Assembly: GCA_017434775.1 (NCBI GenBank)
Contig: JAFSGG010000097.1
Span: 1 to 41,324, forward strand
Origin: Clostridia bacterium
GTDB taxonomy: Bacteria > Bacillota > Clostridia > Christensenellales > Aristaeellaceae
Direction: 5' to 3'
Length of the DNA: 41,324 bases
Part shown: positions 15,972-23,325 of the stretch, piece after piece
Layout of the letters: the number at the start of each line of letters is the position of its first letter
How positions within the stretch are numbered: position 1 is the first letter of the stretch
Made by a program: the position numbers and the translations under genes
Notes under the pieces: generated by a model
Database searches by the model: none
What the model was told of the DNA's origin: nothing
Seen by the model: only the letters and a program-made list of their open reading frames with translations

Positions 15972-16478
15972 TTGAAAATCAATTCTGCTAAGATGAATAA
16001 AAAGAAGTTCTATCTGATTGTCTTGCTTTGCATAGTACTCAGTATACTTGCTGTAAAAGCACTACAAAACCATACCGCTTGCGTGCGTATGCTTCGTGCT
16101 GTTGGACTTGACGATGGAGCAGGACTACAACGAGTTGATTACTCCTACTGGCGGGACCCATTAAAGCATGTCGACGGCTATGAGATTATGGCATTTGCAG
16201 TTGATGAAGCAGTATGGAATCCGCCGGACAGCTGGACCAAAGCAACCAAACTTACCAGCATTGACAGCATTGCAACAGAGTTGGGCATCGCCCTGAATAT
16301 GAAAGCTATTCTCAACCTCAGTTTAGGTGGAGAAAACTGCGGAGCGTGGTTCTTTGCAGATCACAGAGTTGACCGCCCGTTTGATCAGCAAGATTTCTAC
16401 TTTGCTTATTGCGATGAAACATATAGGAATAATGTGGTATTATTCGTTTATCGCGGACATAGTCTATATGGTATTTGA
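15972..16478 (+). CDS. Small membrane-anchored protein, unknown
   Basis: A 168-residue protein I do not recognise. A lysine-rich N terminus (KMNKKKF) leads into one hydrophobic helix (YLIVLLCIVLSILAVKAL), followed by about 130 residues predicted to lie outside the membrane, with WRDP, several aromatic residues and a C terminus FVYRGHSLYGI. Start: TTG at 15972 sits 6 bp after GAGGTG; GTG at 15963 overlaps that ribosome binding site, and ATG at 15993 is another option. It is the only gene between the two copies of the tRNA-flank repeat and has its own strong promoter. Composition is A/T-rich like the neighbouring exported protein gene. Probably cargo of an insertion or duplication at tRNA-Ser (inference). 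Confidence 0.6.
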   Translation: MKINSAKMNKKKFYLIVLLCIVLSILAVKALQNHTACVRMLRAVGLDDGAGLQRVDYSYWRDPLKHVDGYEIMAFAVDEAVWNPPDSWTKATKLTSIDSIATELGIALNMKAILNLSLGGENCGAWFFADHRVDRPFDQQDFYFAYCDETYRNNVVLFVYRGHSLYGI

Positions 16479-16530
16479 CATAATTCGCTCATCAGGTGAA
16501 AATACAAATACCCCGTGTGATTGTTTGTGA

Positions 16531-16566
16531 CAGTGAGCGTCTATGTTTGTCCGTGAGTGCCTATGC
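16531..16566. repeat. Imperfect tandem repeat (2 units)
   Basis: GTGAGCGTCTATGTTT and GTGAGTGCCTATGCGTT follow each other about 20 bp apart. Short and only two units; noted for completeness within the 296-bp non-coding stretch after the small membrane protein gene. Confidence 0.3.
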
Positions 16567-16590
16567 GTTATTGTTATTTCCAGTATAGGG

Positions 16591-16672
16591 GCAGGGGGTA
16601 AACCAAAATACGAGAGAATTCGTCCTTACGGCGGTGAAACGCACCTGGCCGGCGTGAATTCTACCCCCTTGC
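16591..16672. repeat. Long inverted-repeat element between the small gene and tRNA-Ser
   Basis: GGGGGTA (16594-16600) pairs with TACCCCC (16662-16668). Inside, GAATTC occurs twice (16616-16621 and 16656-16661). The whole unit, bounded by GCAGGGGGTA and TACCCCCTTGC, could fold into a roughly 80-nt structure or be a small mobile palindromic repeat. No protein is apparent. Confidence 0.35.
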
Positions 16673-16681
16673 AGAAACAAC

Positions 16682-16778
16682 AAAAGCCCGGAGGCCTTGA
16701 TTTCTCAAGGTTTCCGGGCTTGTTTGGATAAAAAGAAAAACCACGCAGATTGTATCAAATCCTGCGTGGTTACGTGGC
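16682..16778. repeat. Copy B of the 97-bp direct repeat, with tandem terminators of tRNA-Ser
   Basis: Read on the minus strand it begins with the tRNA CCA end. A terminator stem AACCACGCAG / CTGCGTGGTT (16739-16771) is followed by a T-rich run, and a second stem AAGCCCGG / CCGGGCTT with inner CCTTGA / TCAAGG (16684-16721) is followed by TTTTG. It is the intact parent of copy A at 15778-15874. Confidence 0.9.
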
Positions 16779-16865
16779 GGAGACGGTGGGATTCGAACCC
16801 ACGGGACCTGTTACAGCCCAACGCATTTCGAGTGCGCCCCGTTATGACCGCTTCGATACGTCTCC
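16775..16865 (-). tRNA. tRNA-Ser (anticodon CGA)
   Basis: Complete class II tRNA of about 91 nt including an encoded CCA. Acceptor arms GGAGACG / CGTCTCC pair, discriminator base G. The anticodon arm is GCGCA-CTCGAAA-TGCGT, giving anticodon CGA, which reads UCG serine codons. The T arm contains GGTTCGAATCC. The long variable arm (CGTTGGGCTGTAACAGGTCC region) is as expected for serine. Its promoter lies just upstream and two terminators just downstream. The 3' flank is duplicated 904 bp away. Confidence 0.96.
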
Positions 16866-16893
16866 ATAAAAAATCTGCGCCGGGGCACAAAAC

Positions 16894-16922
16894 AGTATAC
16901 CCTTCATGGGGGAAAAAGTCAA
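16894..16922 (-). promoter_or_regulatory. Promoter of tRNA-Ser
   Basis: Minus strand: TTGACT (16917-16922), 17-bp spacer, TATACT (16894-16899), about 28 bp before the tRNA 5' end. Confidence 0.85.
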
Positions 16923-16946
16923 GGCGGAGCCGGGAAAGTTTTCCTG

Positions 16947-16975
16947 TTGACAAACGTTTGTTCCCGTTTTATAAT
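16947..16975 (+). promoter_or_regulatory. Perfect consensus promoter of the SOS cassette
   Basis: TTGACA (16947-16952), 17-bp spacer, TATAAT (16970-16975). The spacer and -35 include a perfect 12-bp palindrome, ACAAACGTTTGT (16950-16961). A promoter this strong normally needs repression, which the LexA box just downstream can supply. Confidence 0.9.
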
Positions 16976-16980
16976 AAATA

Positions 16981-16994
16981 CGAACAGATGTTCT
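16981..16994. promoter_or_regulatory. LexA (SOS) box
   Basis: CGAACAGATGTTCT matches the Gram-positive LexA operator GAAC-N4-GTTC (Bacillus CGAACRNRYGTTYC) with both half-sites intact. It lies over the predicted transcription start, 5 bp after the -10, ideal for blocking the promoter. Confidence 0.85.
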
Positions 16995-17017
16995 TATAAT
17001 GTCGGAGGCGAGGGAAA

Positions 17018-18265
17018 ATGAGCCGGGTGATTCTGCATGTGGACGCCAATTGCTTTTATGCGTCGGTGGAGTGTTTGTATCGGCCGGAGCTGAAGGGCAA
17101 GCCGGTGGCGGTGTGCGGGGATCCGGCGGCCAGGCACGGCATTGTGCTGACGGCCAATTACCCGGCGAAAAAGTGCGGCGTGCATGTGGGCCAGGCGGTG
17201 TGGCAGGCCTTGCAGTTGTGCCCGGAACTGGTCACCGTGGCGCCGGATTATGGGCTGTACACCCATTTTTCCGCACTGATGCGAAACATCTGGCTGGATT
17301 ATTCGGACCGGGTGGAGGCTTTCGGGCTGGACGAAAGCTGGATCGACGTGAGCCGGCCGGATATGACGGTGGCAAAGGGCGTCAGATTGGCGGATGAAAT
17401 ACGGGAAAGAGTGAAACGGGAGCTGGGCATTACGGTGTCCATTGGCGTGGCGGAAAACAAAGTGTTTGCCAAGCTGGGCAGCGATATGAAAAAGCCGGAC
17501 GGCACCACCGGCATTTACCCCGAAACCTTCCGGGAAAAAATATGGCCCTTGCCGGCTAACGAACTTTTGTATGTGGGCAAATCCACCACCAGCAGTCTGC
17601 GCAGGCTGGGCATCCTCACCATCGGGGATCTGGCCCGGGCAGACAGCCGGGTGCTGAAAGGGGCGCTGGGGAAAAACGGGCTGCTTTTGCAGGCTTTTGC
17701 CCTGGGGCTGGATGCTTCGCCGGTGATGAAGGCGGAGCACAATGCGGTGGTGAAATCCGTGGGCAACAGCACCACCACCTGCCGGGATATTGCCACAGTG
17801 GATGATGCCCGGTGCGTATTTTTTCTGCTGGCGGAAAGCGTGGCGGCCCGGATGCGGGAACAGGGGCTGAAAGGGCGATGTATCAGTATTTCCATCCGGG
17901 AAACCAACCTGTCCCGGGCCTCCTGCCAGATGATGCTGCCAAGCCCCACCTTTCTCACGGACGATTTGATCCACGGCGCCTGCACGCTGTTTGAGCAGAA
18001 TTTTCCTCATCGGCTGCCCCTTCGCAGCGTGGGGCTTTCCTGTTCTCATCTGACCCCGGCGGATGCTCCCCGGCAAATGAGTTTTTGCGGTGATGAAAAG
18101 CGCATTCTGCAAAGGGAGAAACTGGATGCAGCGGTGGATGATTTGAGGCGGCGGTATGGGCACAATATCATTCAGCGGGGCAACGTGGTGGGGGACAAGG
18201 ATTTTTCCCTGCTCAGCCCCAAGGAGGAAAACACCATCCATCCTGTGCCTTTTTTTGCCGGGTAA
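17018..18265 (+). CDS. dinB: Y-family DNA polymerase (DinB/Pol IV type)
   Basis: Error-prone translesion polymerase of 415 residues. The palm has the catalytic carboxylates in HVDANCFYASVE (D9) and FGLDESWIDVS (D105, E106). Also seen are GIVLTANYPAKKCGV, SIGVAENKVFAKLGSDMKKPDG, and the helix-hairpin-helix thumb near YVGKSTTSSLRRLGILTIGDL, followed by a little-finger domain. The SIGVAENK variant and overall layout fit the clostridial Y-family group often annotated as Pol IV or UmuC-like. GGAGG precedes ATG 17018. Strong promoter and LexA box show SOS control. First gene of a three-gene cassette; stop is 19 bp before the next start. Confidence 0.92.
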   Translation: MSRVILHVDANCFYASVECLYRPELKGKPVAVCGDPAARHGIVLTANYPAKKCGVHVGQAVWQALQLCPELVTVAPDYGLYTHFSALMRNIWLDYSDRVEAFGLDESWIDVSRPDMTVAKGVRLADEIRERVKRELGITVSIGVAENKVFAKLGSDMKKPDGTTGIYPETFREKIWPLPANELLYVGKSTTSSLRRLGILTIGDLARADSRVLKGALGKNGLLLQAFALGLDASPVMKAEHNAVVKSVGNSTTTCRDIATVDDARCVFFLLAESVAARMREQGLKGRCISISIRETNLSRASCQMMLPSPTFLTDDLIHGACTLFEQNFPHRLPLRSVGLSCSHLTPADAPRQMSFCGDEKRILQREKLDAAVDDLRRRYGHNIIQRGNVVGDKDFSLLSPKEENTIHPVPFFAG

Positions 18266-18284
18266 AGCAGGGGAGTGAAGCTGT

Positions 18285-18518
18285 ATGGCGAAAGAATATG
18301 TGAAAGTTCGGGCGGATTTTTTGCCCGATGGGCAGATACGGCCCCTGATGTTCCGCAAGGAGGATGGGGAAAAGGTAATCATCGATCGGGTGCTGGACGT
18401 GCGGCCGGCACCGGCCTTGAAAGCCGGAGGACAAGGGGTTCGCTATGTGTGCCGGGCGGAGGAACGCATCTATTACCTGTTTCTGGACAGGGAACGGTGG
18501 TTTGTGGAGGAAGAATAG
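18285..18518 (+). CDS. Small conserved protein of the SOS cassette, unknown function
   Basis: A 77-residue soluble protein without a named family that I can recall. It looks like a compact beta-barrel: VKVRADFLPDGQIRPLMF, an EDGEKVIIDRVLDVRPA stretch, then GVRYVCRAEERIYYLFLDRERWFVEE. Start ATG 18285 has AGGGGAG upstream. It sits between dinB and SRAP genes, with the SRAP ribosome binding site inside its last codons, so it should be co-induced by DNA damage. I recall similar small proteins next to dinB in other Clostridia, but cannot verify this here. A role as a polymerase or lesion-handling accessory is inference from position. Confidence 0.7.
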   Translation: MAKEYVKVRADFLPDGQIRPLMFRKEDGEKVIIDRVLDVRPAPALKAGGQGVRYVCRAEERIYYLFLDRERWFVEEE

Positions 18519-18519
18519 A

Positions 18520-19149
18520 ATGTGCGGCAGGTTTTACATCGCTGATGAAGACGAAACCGGTGAAATCCAGCGGATGATTGAGGAAGCAGCCCGGAAGCAA
18601 AAGGCCATTCTGGGCTGTGATACCATTGCCCGGGGGGAAGTGGCCCCCGGCATGACGGCGGCAGCCCTGGCCCTTGGCAAAACGGGCAAACGGGGCGTTT
18701 TTCCCATGGAATGGGGCTTTTCGCTGGAAAAGAAACGTATCATCAATACCCGGCTGGAAACGGCGGAGGAGAAGCCGCTTTTCCGGGAAGCTTTTTTGCA
18801 AAGGCGCTGCCTTTTACCCATGACCCATTATTTTGAATGGGAAAACAGGGAGGAAACGATTCCTTCGCTGCTGGACGGCACCGGCTGGGAAGCAAAGGGG
18901 AAAAGGCGTAACCGTTACGCCATTCGTCCGGAAGGACGGGAGATGATGTATCTGGCTGGTATTTACCGCTATGAAGCCAATAAGAAATTGCCCGTTTTTT
19001 CGGTGCTCACGTGTGCACCGGATGAAAGCATTGCCTGGCTGCACGAGCGGATGCCGGTGATCCTGGGGGAGCAAACCGCCATGGATTTTCTGCACCGGGC
19101 GGAGGCTGCGGAGGACCGGGAAAGAAGCATGGTTTTCCGGGCGGGCTGA
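18520..19149 (+). CDS. SOS response-associated peptidase (SRAP/YedK, HMCES family)
   Basis: SRAP proteins form a covalent thiazolidine link through Cys2 with abasic sites in single-stranded DNA, shielding them; they may also self-process. This 209-residue protein has the full active site: Cys2 (MCGRF), Asn76 (IINTRLET), Glu106 (HYFEW) and His175 (LHERMPVIL), plus the substrate-binding PMEWGF block. The true start is ATG 18520, which places Cys at position 2; upstream in-frame codons belong to the previous gene's region. GGAGG lies 8 bp upstream, inside the 77-aa gene. Third gene of the LexA-controlled cassette. No terminator is seen after it; the next promoter begins 1 bp after its stop. Confidence 0.93.
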   Translation: MCGRFYIADEDETGEIQRMIEEAARKQKAILGCDTIARGEVAPGMTAAALALGKTGKRGVFPMEWGFSLEKKRIINTRLETAEEKPLFREAFLQRRCLLPMTHYFEWENREETIPSLLDGTGWEAKGKRRNRYAIRPEGREMMYLAGIYRYEANKKLPVFSVLTCAPDESIAWLHERMPVILGEQTAMDFLHRAEAAEDRERSMVFRAG

Positions 19150-19150
19150 A

Positions 19151-19180
19151 TTGACAAAAAGCAGCTCTGCATGGTAGACT
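19151..19180 (+). promoter_or_regulatory. Promoter of the CapA-like gene
   Basis: TTGACA (19151-19156), 18-bp spacer, TAGACT (19175-19180), about 40 bp before ATG 19220. Confidence 0.65.
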
Positions 19181-19219
19181 AAACGGGAATGAAAACCGTT
19201 TTTTGCCGGAGGAAAACAG

Positions 19220-20266
19220 ATGAAAAAGTTTTTGATCCTGCTGCTGGCGCTTTTGTGCCTTTGGGCATCCGCCGGGGCGGAAACCACGGAAGTGATCCTT
19301 ACCTGCACCGGGGATTTTATGCCCGGCAGCAATGACCGCATCAAGAATGAGGATTTTGCTTTCCAGCGGTATATTGAACAGTACGGCTGGGGCTATCCTT
19401 TTGAAAAGCTGCAGGTGCTTTTTGCAAAGGATGACATTACGCTGGTGAACCTGGAATGCATGCTGAATGATTCCGCCAAGGACAGTACCAGCCGACTGCG
19501 TTTCCGGGGCCCGGAAAGCTATGCCGCCATTTTCCCGGCCAGCAGCATTGAAGTGGCGAACCTGGCCAATAACCATGCGGCAGACTTTGGCAAGGAAGCG
19601 GTGCAGACCACTGTGGCAGCGCTGGACAGCCAAGGGGTTAAATACTGCGGTACCACGGAGATGGGCAATTACTGCTGCTTTGTGGAAGTGAAGGGTGTTC
19701 GCATCGGTTTTGTGGGGGTATATCCCCTCTACCACAAGGATCATCCGGAAAAATTGGAACAGTGCTTCAGCGAGCTGAAGGAAGCCGGCTGCCAGGTGAT
19801 TGTGGCCTCCCTGCACTGCGGCACGGAATACAATGATACCCATGGCAATATTCACGACGGCTATGCCAAAAAGCTGCAGAAGATGGGCGCTCATATTATC
19901 ATCGGCAATCATCCCCATGTGCCCCAGGGCATCAATGTGTTTGACGGCATCACCCAGGTGTACAGCCTGGGCAATGCCTCCTTTGGCGGCAATACCGGGG
20001 TGGACGAAGTGCTCCGGGTGATTCAGGGGTCTGTGGTGCAGTTTCGGCTGGTGTTTGAAGACGGCGAATATGTGGGGCATCAGATGACCATCTGGCCCAT
20101 CCACATCAGCGGCACCAGCCCGGAAAACAATTATCAGCCGGTGCTGGTGGAGGGTGCAGAAGCCCAGGTGGTGATGAAGAAAATTCAGAAGGATACCGCT
20201 TTCAAGCTGAACCCTTACGTGGACGGCCAGGGCGCCGTACAGGATTTTGTTCCCTGGGAAAAGTAA
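19220..20266 (+). CDS. Exported CapA-family metallophosphatase-like protein
   Basis: CapA/PgsA-like protein of 348 residues with a calcineurin-like fold, a family linked to poly-gamma-glutamate or capsule anchoring. The signal peptide (KKFLILLLALLCLWASAGA) has no lipobox. Family motifs are present in order: CTGDFMPGSNDR, LVNLECML, FRGPESY, VANLANNHAADFG, ASLHCGTEYN and GNHPHVPQG, so the putative metal ligands look intact. No pgsB/pgsC-type synthase genes are nearby, so poly-gamma-glutamate synthesis is not implied. It has its own promoter, directly after the SOS cassette. Substrate unknown. Confidence 0.88.
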   Translation: MKKFLILLLALLCLWASAGAETTEVILTCTGDFMPGSNDRIKNEDFAFQRYIEQYGWGYPFEKLQVLFAKDDITLVNLECMLNDSAKDSTSRLRFRGPESYAAIFPASSIEVANLANNHAADFGKEAVQTTVAALDSQGVKYCGTTEMGNYCCFVEVKGVRIGFVGVYPLYHKDHPEKLEQCFSELKEAGCQVIVASLHCGTEYNDTHGNIHDGYAKKLQKMGAHIIIGNHPHVPQGINVFDGITQVYSLGNASFGGNTGVDEVLRVIQGSVVQFRLVFEDGEYVGHQMTIWPIHISGTSPENNYQPVLVEGAEAQVVMKKIQKDTAFKLNPYVDGQGAVQDFVPWEK

Positions 20267-20280
20267 AGCATAAACCGATT

Positions 20281-20325
20281 CCCTTCCGGCCATACTGATA
20301 GCAGTATGAAAGGGAGGGTTTTTTT
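20281..20325 (+). promoter_or_regulatory. Hairpin covering the ribosome binding site of the helical protein gene
   Basis: CATACTG-ATAG-CAGTATG (20291-20308) forms a 7-bp stem, and the outer CCCTT (20281-20285) can pair with AAGGG (20310-20314) inside the ribosome binding site AAGGGAGGG. Seven T residues then lead straight to ATG 20326. It could act as a terminator for capA or as a switch controlling translation. Confidence 0.45.
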
Positions 20326-20760
20326 ATGATGGAAGAAGATACGGTAAAGCTGCTCCGGGAATGCGACGCCGGGGTAAAGATGGGCATCCAGTCCATTGAG
20401 GACGTACAGGAAAAGGTGGAAAACAATACTTTTTACGAATGCCTGCGGCTGTGCAAAGCAGAGCATGATAAGCTGCATGATGAAATTCAGCAGCGGCTTT
20501 CTCAATGCCAGGATGAGGGGAAGGATCCCCCGGCTATGGCCAGCATGATGAGCAAAATGAAAACCGGCGTGATGATGGCCATGCATCAAGACGATAAAAC
20601 CATTGCGGATCTGATGACCGACGGCTGCAATATGGGGGTCAAGTCCCTGAACCGCTACCTGAACCAGTATGAAGCGGCGGATGAAAACTCCAAGGATATT
20701 GCCAAGCGGCTCATCCATCTGGAAGCGAAGCTTGCGGTGGATATGCGGCCGTACCTGTAA
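20326..20760 (+). CDS. Helical (possibly ferritin-like four-helix) protein, unknown
   Basis: A 144-residue soluble, highly helical protein with many Met, Asp, Glu and Lys residues and no signal peptide. Helices can be drawn at about 5-30, 33-60, 68-100 and 105-140, so a four-helix bundle like DUF2383/PA2169-type ferritin-like proteins is possible; I see no clear ExxH di-iron motif (a CKAEHDKLHDE segment is the nearest). Start ATG 20326 (or the following ATG) lies after AAGGGAGGG and a T run. Function unknown. A strong terminator follows. Confidence 0.6.
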   Translation: MMEEDTVKLLRECDAGVKMGIQSIEDVQEKVENNTFYECLRLCKAEHDKLHDEIQQRLSQCQDEGKDPPAMASMMSKMKTGVMMAMHQDDKTIADLMTDGCNMGVKSLNRYLNQYEAADENSKDIAKRLIHLEAKLAVDMRPYL

Positions 20761-20763
20761 AGC

Positions 20764-20799
20764 AAAACCGTGCTTTCGTTTGGTGAAAGCACGGTTTTT
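20764..20799. terminator. Bidirectional terminator
   Basis: A 14-bp stem AAAACCGTGCTTTC / GAAAGCACGGTTTT with a 7-nt loop and T runs lies between the convergent helical-protein and methyltransferase genes. Confidence 0.85.
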
Positions 20800-20805
20800 G
20801 TATGT

Positions 20806-21597
20806 TCAGGGATGCTTGCTTTTGTATTCGAACAGACGATACATTTTTTTTGCTATTTTACCGGCATAGAGCTTTCTGAAAATCATCCGTTCCATTCCTT
20901 GCAGCTGATGCGTGAAAATGGATGGCGTCATATCGTGCTCCTTCACGAAGGTGAACGAGCCGTTTTCCAGCGTGTGGGGATCGTCCGTACCGTATACTTT
21001 GGTGACACCCACGTCGTTGATGGGGTTTTTGTAGCGGGAAAGACGGGCAGCCAGCGTGGTGTAGCAATCCATCAGCAGCACCAGATGGTCAAAATGATTG
21101 CACAGACGATTCAACAGCCCTTTCTTTTCTTCATCGTTCAGGTACATGCTGATGCCTTCCATGATGACAATGGCGCAGCCGGAGGAAGGGATCGATTCCA
21201 GCCAGGTTTCTTCCTTTACGTCGCCCGGAACCATGCGGTAAGCGGCCGTTTCCGTGAAGTATTTCTTTCTTTCGGCGATCACATCGGGAAAATCCACGTC
21301 GAACCAAGAATGGTTTTCATCTCTCACACGCAGCACCCGGCTGTCCATGCCGCAGCCAAGGTGGAGAACGACGGCATCAGGATGCGCCTTCATCTGCTGC
21401 GCTGCCCATTGATCAAACACGGCGCTGCGGATGCCCAGATAATAGGCCAGCCATTTGGAACGGGATTTTCCTTTCAGGGGAAAGGCTTCTTTTGCCCAGA
21501 TTTCTTCCGCTTTCTGATCGTGGAGGAACAACCCTTTCCGGCTGACGAGGGCTTTACCGTACAGGGGAATGTAGAGGGTTTTATTTACATTGAGCAT
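20806..21597 (-). CDS. LCM-family class I methyltransferase
   Basis: SAM-dependent O-methyltransferase of about 263 residues in the leucine carboxyl methyltransferase-like family (as in PpmA/TcmP-type proteins). The SAM-binding strand is VVLHLGCGMDSR (about 78-90), followed by the acidic DVDFPDV motif and IVIMEGISMYL, all LCM landmarks. Small-molecule carboxylate or hydroxyl groups are likely substrates; the actual one is unknown. The start at 21597 (AGGAGA upstream) is preferred over 21627, which lies in the terminator of RNase J. It stands downstream of rnj on the same strand, separated by that terminator. Confidence 0.85.
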   Translation of the reverse strand: MLNVNKTLYIPLYGKALVSRKGLFLHDQKAEEIWAKEAFPLKGKSRSKWLAYYLGIRSAVFDQWAAQQMKAHPDAVVLHLGCGMDSRVLRVRDENHSWFDVDFPDVIAERKKYFTETAAYRMVPGDVKEETWLESIPSSGCAIVIMEGISMYLNDEEKKGLLNRLCNHFDHLVLLMDCYTTLAARLSRYKNPINDVGVTKVYGTDDPHTLENGSFTFVKEHDMTPSIFTHQLQGMERMIFRKLYAGKIAKKMYRLFEYKSKHP

Positions 21598-21615
21598 AGG
21601 TTCTCCTGACAGAAA

Positions 21616-21643
21616 ATGCTGCGGCACGCAAATGCCGCAGCAT
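21616..21643 (-). terminator. Terminator of RNase J gene
   Basis: Minus strand: ATGCTGCGGCA / TGCCGCAGCAT, 11-bp perfect stem with a 6-nt loop followed by TTTTC. It lies 18 bp after the RNase J stop and just upstream of the methyltransferase ribosome binding site, so readthrough could feed that gene. Confidence 0.8.
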
Positions 21644-21660
21644 GATGATTGTTTGTTTTA

Positions 21661-23325
21661 TCAGCCCAGATCCACAATGATGGGCAGGATCATGGGATTG
21701 CGCTTGATCTTTTCGTAGATAAAGCGGTGCAGTTCGTCCTTGATGCGGTTCTTGATGCTGGGCCAGTCGCTGCCCTCGATGCGGTCATAGCTGGCAATGA
21801 TGTTGCGCACCACTTCCCGGGTGGAATCGATAATATCTTCGTTTTCACGAACATACACGAAGCCGCGGCTGATCACATCCGGGCCGGACACCAGAATGCC
21901 GTTGGTGCGGTCAAACGCCATGGCCACGATGATCAGGCCGTCCTGGGAGAGATGTTTACGGTCACGCAGCACGATGTTGGAAACGTCGCCGATGCCAAGG
22001 CCGTCCACCAGCACTTCGCCCACCGGCACGGTGCCGGCAATGGCCAGGCTGTCATGGCCCATTTCAATCACCTGGCCGGCAGCAGGTAGCACGATGTTCT
22101 GCCGATCCATCCCCAACGTTTCGGCCAGCTCTGCATGCTGCCAGAGCATGCGGTATTCACCGTGGATGGGAATGAAATACTTGGGGCGAACCAAGGTGTG
22201 CATCAGTTTGATTTCTTCCTGGCAGGCGTGGCCGGAAACGTGTACTTCCGCCATGGATTCATAAATCACTTCCGCGCCGCAGCGGTAGAGCTGGTTGATC
22301 ACCCGGGAAACGAATTTTTCGTTACCGGGGATGGGGGTGGCGGAAATGATGACTTTATCGCTGGGCTTGATCTGCAATTTGCGGTGCTCGGAGAAAGCCA
22401 TGCGGGTCAGGCCGCTCATGGGTTCGCCCTGGCTGCCGGTGGTGAGGATCAAAAGTTCGTCATCGGCATAGCTGTCCAGGTCGTCCAGCTCCACCGTATA
22501 GCCGGAAGGAATCACCAGTTCACCCAGCTGCATGGCCACCCGGCTGACGGAAACCATGCTGCGGCCCACAAAGCAAACCTTGCGGCCAAAGCGGATGGCG
22601 CTGTCGATCACCTGCTGCAGGCGGTGGATATTGCTGGAAAACATGGCCACAATCACACGACCCCGGGCGTTGCGGAACTGATTGATGAAGGTTTCGCCGA
22701 TTTTGCGCTCGCTCATGGTGTAGCCGGGGCGTTCGATATTGGTGCTTTCGCACATGAGGCACAATACGCCTTTATCGCCCACGGCGGCCAGGGTGGAAAG
22801 GTCCGTTACTTCGCCGTCCACGGGAGTATAGTCGATTTTGAAGTCACCGGAGTGCACCACCGTGCCGGCAGGGCAGGAAATGGCCAGGGCGCAGGCGCCG
22901 GAAATGGAGTGGTTCACTTTGATGAACTTCACCGTAAACTGGCCGATTTTCACTTCATCCCGGGGCTGCACGGCGTTGTACTGAATGCCGTTCACCCGGT
23001 GTTCGCGCAGTTTCAGGTCAATCAGGGCCAAGGTGAGCCGGGTGCCCCAGATGGGCGCAGGCACCTGAGAGAGCACATAGGGCGTGGCGCCGATATGGTC
23101 TTCATGGCCGTGAGTGAACACATAGCCCTTTACCCGGTGACGGTTTGACACCAGGTAGGAGGTATCGGGGATCACCAGGTCGATCCCCAGCATATCTTCT
23201 TTGGGAAAGATGGAACCGCAGTCCACAACGAGAATATCGTCTTCGTATTCGAAAGCAGTCATATTTTTACCGATTTCGTCTACGCCGCCCAGTGGGATGA
23301 TCCGCAATTTGGGTGTGTTTGCCAT
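21661..23325 (-). CDS. rnj: Ribonuclease J
   Basis: Metallo-beta-lactamase-fold 5'-3' exonuclease and endonuclease central to mRNA decay and rRNA maturation in Firmicutes; 554 residues, normal length. It has the zinc site THGHEDHIG (H72, H74, D76, H77), ISGACALAISCPAGTVVHSGDFKID, the beta-CASP region with TTGSQGEP, VHVSGHACQEEIK and the C-terminal domain. Start ATG 23325 has AAAGGAG upstream. Only one rnj copy is in the window, so J1 versus J2 cannot be decided. Promoter with extended -10 at 23444-23452 gives a leader of about 110 nt. Confidence 0.95.
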   Translation of the reverse strand: MANTPKLRIIPLGGVDEIGKNMTAFEYEDDILVVDCGSIFPKEDMLGIDLVIPDTSYLVSNRHRVKGYVFTHGHEDHIGATPYVLSQVPAPIWGTRLTLALIDLKLREHRVNGIQYNAVQPRDEVKIGQFTVKFIKVNHSISGACALAISCPAGTVVHSGDFKIDYTPVDGEVTDLSTLAAVGDKGVLCLMCESTNIERPGYTMSERKIGETFINQFRNARGRVIVAMFSSNIHRLQQVIDSAIRFGRKVCFVGRSMVSVSRVAMQLGELVIPSGYTVELDDLDSYADDELLILTTGSQGEPMSGLTRMAFSEHRKLQIKPSDKVIISATPIPGNEKFVSRVINQLYRCGAEVIYESMAEVHVSGHACQEEIKLMHTLVRPKYFIPIHGEYRMLWQHAELAETLGMDRQNIVLPAAGQVIEMGHDSLAIAGTVPVGEVLVDGLGIGDVSNIVLRDRKHLSQDGLIIVAMAFDRTNGILVSGPDVISRGFVYVRENEDIIDSTREVVRNIIASYDRIEGSDWPSIKNRIKDELHRFIYEKIKRNPMILPIIVDLG

